A stretch of DNA of 64,000 nt. Origin: Rhodopseudomonas_A palustris_F. GTDB lineage: Bacteria > Pseudomonadota > Alphaproteobacteria > Rhizobiales > Xanthobacteraceae. Below, one piece after another: positions 61,539-64,000 of this stretch; position 1 is the stretch's first letter, and every line of letters starts with the position of its first letter. Location of the stretch: positions 3,286,001 to 3,350,000 of the forward strand of contig NC_007925.1 in NCBI RefSeq assembly GCF_000013745.1. Reading direction: 5' to 3'. Below the pieces are notes generated by a model. The model was given only the letters and a program-made list of their open reading frames with translations. It was not told where the DNA came from and did not search any database. The position numbers and the translations under genes are program-made.

Positions 61539-64000
61539 TCAATAGATCGACGCGGAGCCATCATGCATGGAGGGCCGACGCCGCTTGGCGTTTCTCTGCC
61601 GCGCAGCAAGGCGCTCATCGACCTGATGGCGCTCAGCCGAGGCCGCTGCGCCTGAGAGATAGCGCGCCAGTCCGCATATCGTCGGGTGCTCGAACATGGT
61701 CACGACCGGAAAATCGCAGCCGAGATCGCGACGAAGCCGCTGATGAATGCGGATCAAAACCAATGAGGATACACCAAGCTCGAAGACGTTACGCGCCGGA
61801 TCGATGTCGTCACGCGAGAGCTCGCGCGCAAAGGCCTCGGATACGCAGCCTTCCATATCGCGGCCGGCACCAACGGATATCACGACAGCCTTTGCGGCCG
61901 GTTGCCCGATCTGCGGTCCGTGCGCTCGCGTAGCGTGGCCGACCAACGTCGTGTCGAGACCGGGTACGAGGCGGGAGGTCGGGATCTCCCACGCCTCGGC
62001 CTGCTGCGCCAAGTCAACGAGCAGGTCTCGATACCCGCCGAACACGGCCTCGATCCACGGCTGCGCAAACAGGCCGTCGACGTAGTCCCAATTGAACACC
62101 AGTCGACCGTCGCGTTCGACCACCTGATGATCGATCCACACTTGCGGCGTCTGGGTGATCCCCCATGTGAGTTCCCCGAGCGCAGCGCCCCCGAGGCCCG
62201 AAGCCGCCCCGTCCACTCCGATGCCGCTGGTGAAAACGACCGGGGCTGCCAGCGCTTGTATATTACCCCCTCGCCGCGCGGCTTCACGAATGACGCGCAC
62301 GGCCGACACGTCCGCATGATCCAGATCGATCCAGAGACGCTCTTGCAGCCGCCGTGCTTGCTCGGTGAAGGTGTCGCCGGACCGTTCCTCGAACGCGACG
62401 AGAAGCAGCGAGGTGAAGTCGCCGACGATATCGTCGATCTGCGGATGAAGCTCCGGTCGCTGGAACAGCGTCAGGTTGAGAGTGAAGCGATCGCCCCCGC
62501 CGCCGGCTCGAAGCGACATTCCGTAGGCCGTGAGGAGAACGGCGTTGGGCGTCAGCCCGGCCGCGACCGTGCGCGATCTGAGCGCCTGCCACATCGGGGC
62601 ATCGAGCACGGCTTCGAGGCGACGAAACCGCGGTGGGGTCAACGCAGCGGGATCGCCGATCAACGGCAAATTCGGACTCGACGGAAGCGAGCCGATCCGA
62701 TCGATCCAATAGTCGAGAGCCCGCCGGGCCTGCGCGCCGTCCTGTTCGCTCACCAGATGCAAGACCACATCGCGGAAGCCGATTTCGAGCGGCGCGAGGT
62801 CGCGGTCCGGATCGCGTGCCAACATCGCCCATTCGTGCAGCAGCAGAACCATGCTCCTGCCGTCGCAAACGAGATTGTCGATGCTGATCAGCAGACGTAC
62901 GCTTTCCGACAGGCGCGCCGCACGAATTTCGAACAGCGGCCACACCGATGCGTCGTACACGCGATGGCTCATATCCGCGCGTTGACGCTCAAGCCAGTTC
63001 TGTATCTCGCACTGATCGGCGTCGCTGAGATCGGCTCCGAGGAAGTGATAGACCGGCGTGTGTTGCAGGACGCGCTGCATCCCCCGTTCATCGATCACGG
63101 CACGCAACATATCATGCCGCCTCACCAGCCGGTTCCACGCTTTCTCGAGGCGCCCGAGCGGCAGCTTCTTTACGTCGATCTCGACGTAAAGGTGAGTCGA
63201 AACGCCCCCGAGCGGGAACAACCCCTGTCGTCCGATCCAGTAGGCCTGCTGCACGTCGGTCAAGGGGAAGGGATCGTGGCGCGCGGCGATATCCGACGCC
63301 AGGCGTTTCCTGCTCACGACGTCCGCGACGTCGGCATCGCCATCCAGGCGTTCGGCGAGCTGATACAAAACCGGGGCCGCGAATACGTCACGCAGGGCCA
63401 ACCTGCGTCCCAGACGCGAGCGGACACGCTCCACCATACGTACAGCGATGAGGCTATCGCCACCGCCCTCGAAGAAACTGCTGTCTCTGCCGACCGCTTT
63501 TGTTCCGAGTAGTTCGGACCAGATCTCCGCGAGCTTGCATTCCGTGGATGTCCTTGGCGCCTCCGTTTGGCCGTGCTTCGGCATCTGTCCGGTCTGATCG
63601 GGTCGCGGCAACCGTTTGCGATCCACCTTCCCGTTCGGCGACAACGGCATGCCATCCAGGCGGACGATCTGACGGGGGACCATGTACGCCGGAAGATGTC
63701 GCTCCAAGAACGCGACCGCCTTGTCCGGCTCAAATACCTTGACCCGGTCGCTGTTACGCGCGGCGAGAACGTACAGCCCGGCATCTGCCGCAGGCGTCAC
63801 TGCGGCGACATCGGCGAAACCCGCCGCCTGCAGGCAGCCACGCCACTCCTCGCCACTCAGAAGAGGAGCTCCGCGGCCACGGCGCAGATCCTGCAATTGA
63901 TCGAATCCACTCTCAATGAGAGCCACGGTCACATCGAGGAGTGGGCTGTTGATGGTCAGTTCGACACCGATCAGCAAGCCGGCCGGCCGCAACAGCCGCC
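61539..64000 (-). CDS. HMWP2-like NRPS, C-terminal part: (MT)-A10-PCP-Cy-PCP (5' end outside window)
   Basis: The frame is open to the right edge, so only the last 820 or so residues are seen. The visible part starts within a methyltransferase-like insertion and continues through the A10 tail (LPAYMVPRQIVRLDGMPLSPNGKVDR). A PCP follows with FFEGGGDSLIA, then a cyclization domain beginning PFPLTDVQQAYWIGRQ. That domain has the motif D-NLVC-D-GR-S, followed later by ITQTPQVWIDHQ and NWDYVDGLF. A final carrier domain carries FELGVSSLVLIRIHQRL. PCP-Cy-PCP at the end is the HMWP2 arrangement, in which two rings are made in succession. It should hand its chain to the PKS. The PKS start overlaps its stop if the TTG is used. 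Confidence 0.92.
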   Translation of the reverse strand, partial: RLLRPAGLLIGVELTINSPLLDVTVALIESGFDQLQDLRRGRGAPLLSGEEWRGCLQAAGFADVAAVTPAADAGLYVLAARNSDRVKVFEPDKAVAFLERHLPAYMVPRQIVRLDGMPLSPNGKVDRKRLPRPDQTGQMPKHGQTEAPRTSTECKLAEIWSELLGTKAVGRDSSFFEGGGDSLIAVRMVERVRSRLGRRLALRDVFAAPVLYQLAERLDGDADVADVVSRKRLASDIAARHDPFPLTDVQQAYWIGRQGLFPLGGVSTHLYVEIDVKKLPLGRLEKAWNRLVRRHDMLRAVIDERGMQRVLQHTPVYHFLGADLSDADQCEIQNWLERQRADMSHRVYDASVWPLFEIRAARLSESVRLLISIDNLVCDGRSMVLLLHEWAMLARDPDRDLAPLEIGFRDVVLHLVSEQDGAQARRALDYWIDRIGSLPSSPNLPLIGDPAALTPPRFRRLEAVLDAPMWQALRSRTVAAGLTPNAVLLTAYGMSLRAGGGGDRFTLNLTLFQRPELHPQIDDIVGDFTSLLLVAFEERSGDTFTEQARRLQERLWIDLDHADVSAVRVIREAARRGGNIQALAAPVVFTSGIGVDGAASGLGGAALGELTWGITQTPQVWIDHQVVERDGRLVFNWDYVDGLFAQPWIEAVFGGYRDLLVDLAQQAEAWEIPTSRLVPGLDTTLVGHATRAHGPQIGQPAAKAVVISVGAGRDMEGCVSEAFARELSRDDIDPARNVFELGVSSLVLIRIHQRLRRDLGCDFPVVTMFEHPTICGLARYLSGAAASAERHQVDERLAARQRNAKRRRPSMHDGSASIY

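Noticed and set aside
1..64000. CRISPR arrays, tRNA/rRNA genes, insertion sequences and phage genes
   Set aside because: None were seen: no regularly spaced short repeats, no transposase- or integrase-like translations, and no recognisable RNA gene.

Overview
The window looks like chromosomal DNA of a high-GC alphaproteobacterium, most plausibly of the Bradyrhizobium/Rhodopseudomonas group. The reasons are the GC-rich codon use, two intergenic palindromic repeats of types I know from those genomes (8281-8365 and 43969-44017), and the gene content. No ribosomal, tRNA or other housekeeping marker is present, so the genus is an inference. There are no tRNA genes, CRISPR arrays or insertion sequences.

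Region 1 (1-23243) is a secretion locus. A complete type II secretion (T2SS) set is visible: gspE-F-G-H-I-J-K-L-M in one translationally coupled minus-strand operon, a divergent gspD, a Sel1-repeat gene, a short prepilin peptidase (gspO) and a separate gspN-like gene. The secretin has a lipobox, as in the self-piloting Hxc system of Pseudomonas. Interleaved with the machinery are a giant filamentous-haemagglutinin-type exoprotein (over 2,380 residues, running off the left edge), a PstS-like phosphate-binding protein and a parvulin-type prolyl isomerase. These are candidate substrates and a candidate helper.

Region 2 (23331-33660) is a ten-gene minus-strand operon for uptake and hydrolysis of short-chain amides: amiC, amiR, a UrtABCDE-type ABC transporter, formamidase, a double-domain nitrilase-family protein and a short-chain dehydrogenase. 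A strong intrinsic terminator sits about 10 bases before the amiC start codon, preceded by two six-base-loop hairpins. Together with an ANTAR protein (AmiR) and its sensor (AmiC) encoded first, this indicates control by amide-responsive antitermination.

Region 3 (34043-43969) holds an RND efflux pump with its adaptor, a divergent response-regulator/histidine-kinase pair, two lipoproteins (patatin-like and DUF3313) and a second, closely related response regulator with no kinase beside it. Both regulator genes share a pair of TTYGTNACRAA-like boxes with nearly identical spacing.

Region 4 (44248-64000) is a thiazoline-type siderophore or metallophore assembly line on the minus strand, open at the right edge. 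In transcription order it has the end of a yersiniabactin HMWP2-like NRPS (A-MT-PCP-Cy-PCP), an acyltransferase-less PKS (KS-MT-KR-ACP-ACP-Cy), a thiazolinyl imine reductase, a methyltransferase fused to two thioesterases, a PchF-like NRPS (degenerate MT-Cy-A(MT)-PCP-TE) whose adenylation code reads as cysteine, and an Sfp-type phosphopantetheinyl transferase. The arrangement mixes yersiniabactin and pyochelin logic with several odd features: no AT, a KR lacking its catalytic Tyr, tandem ACPs, two Cy domains in a row across a protein boundary, and the MT-TE-TE fusion. It is the best candidate here for an undescribed pathway.
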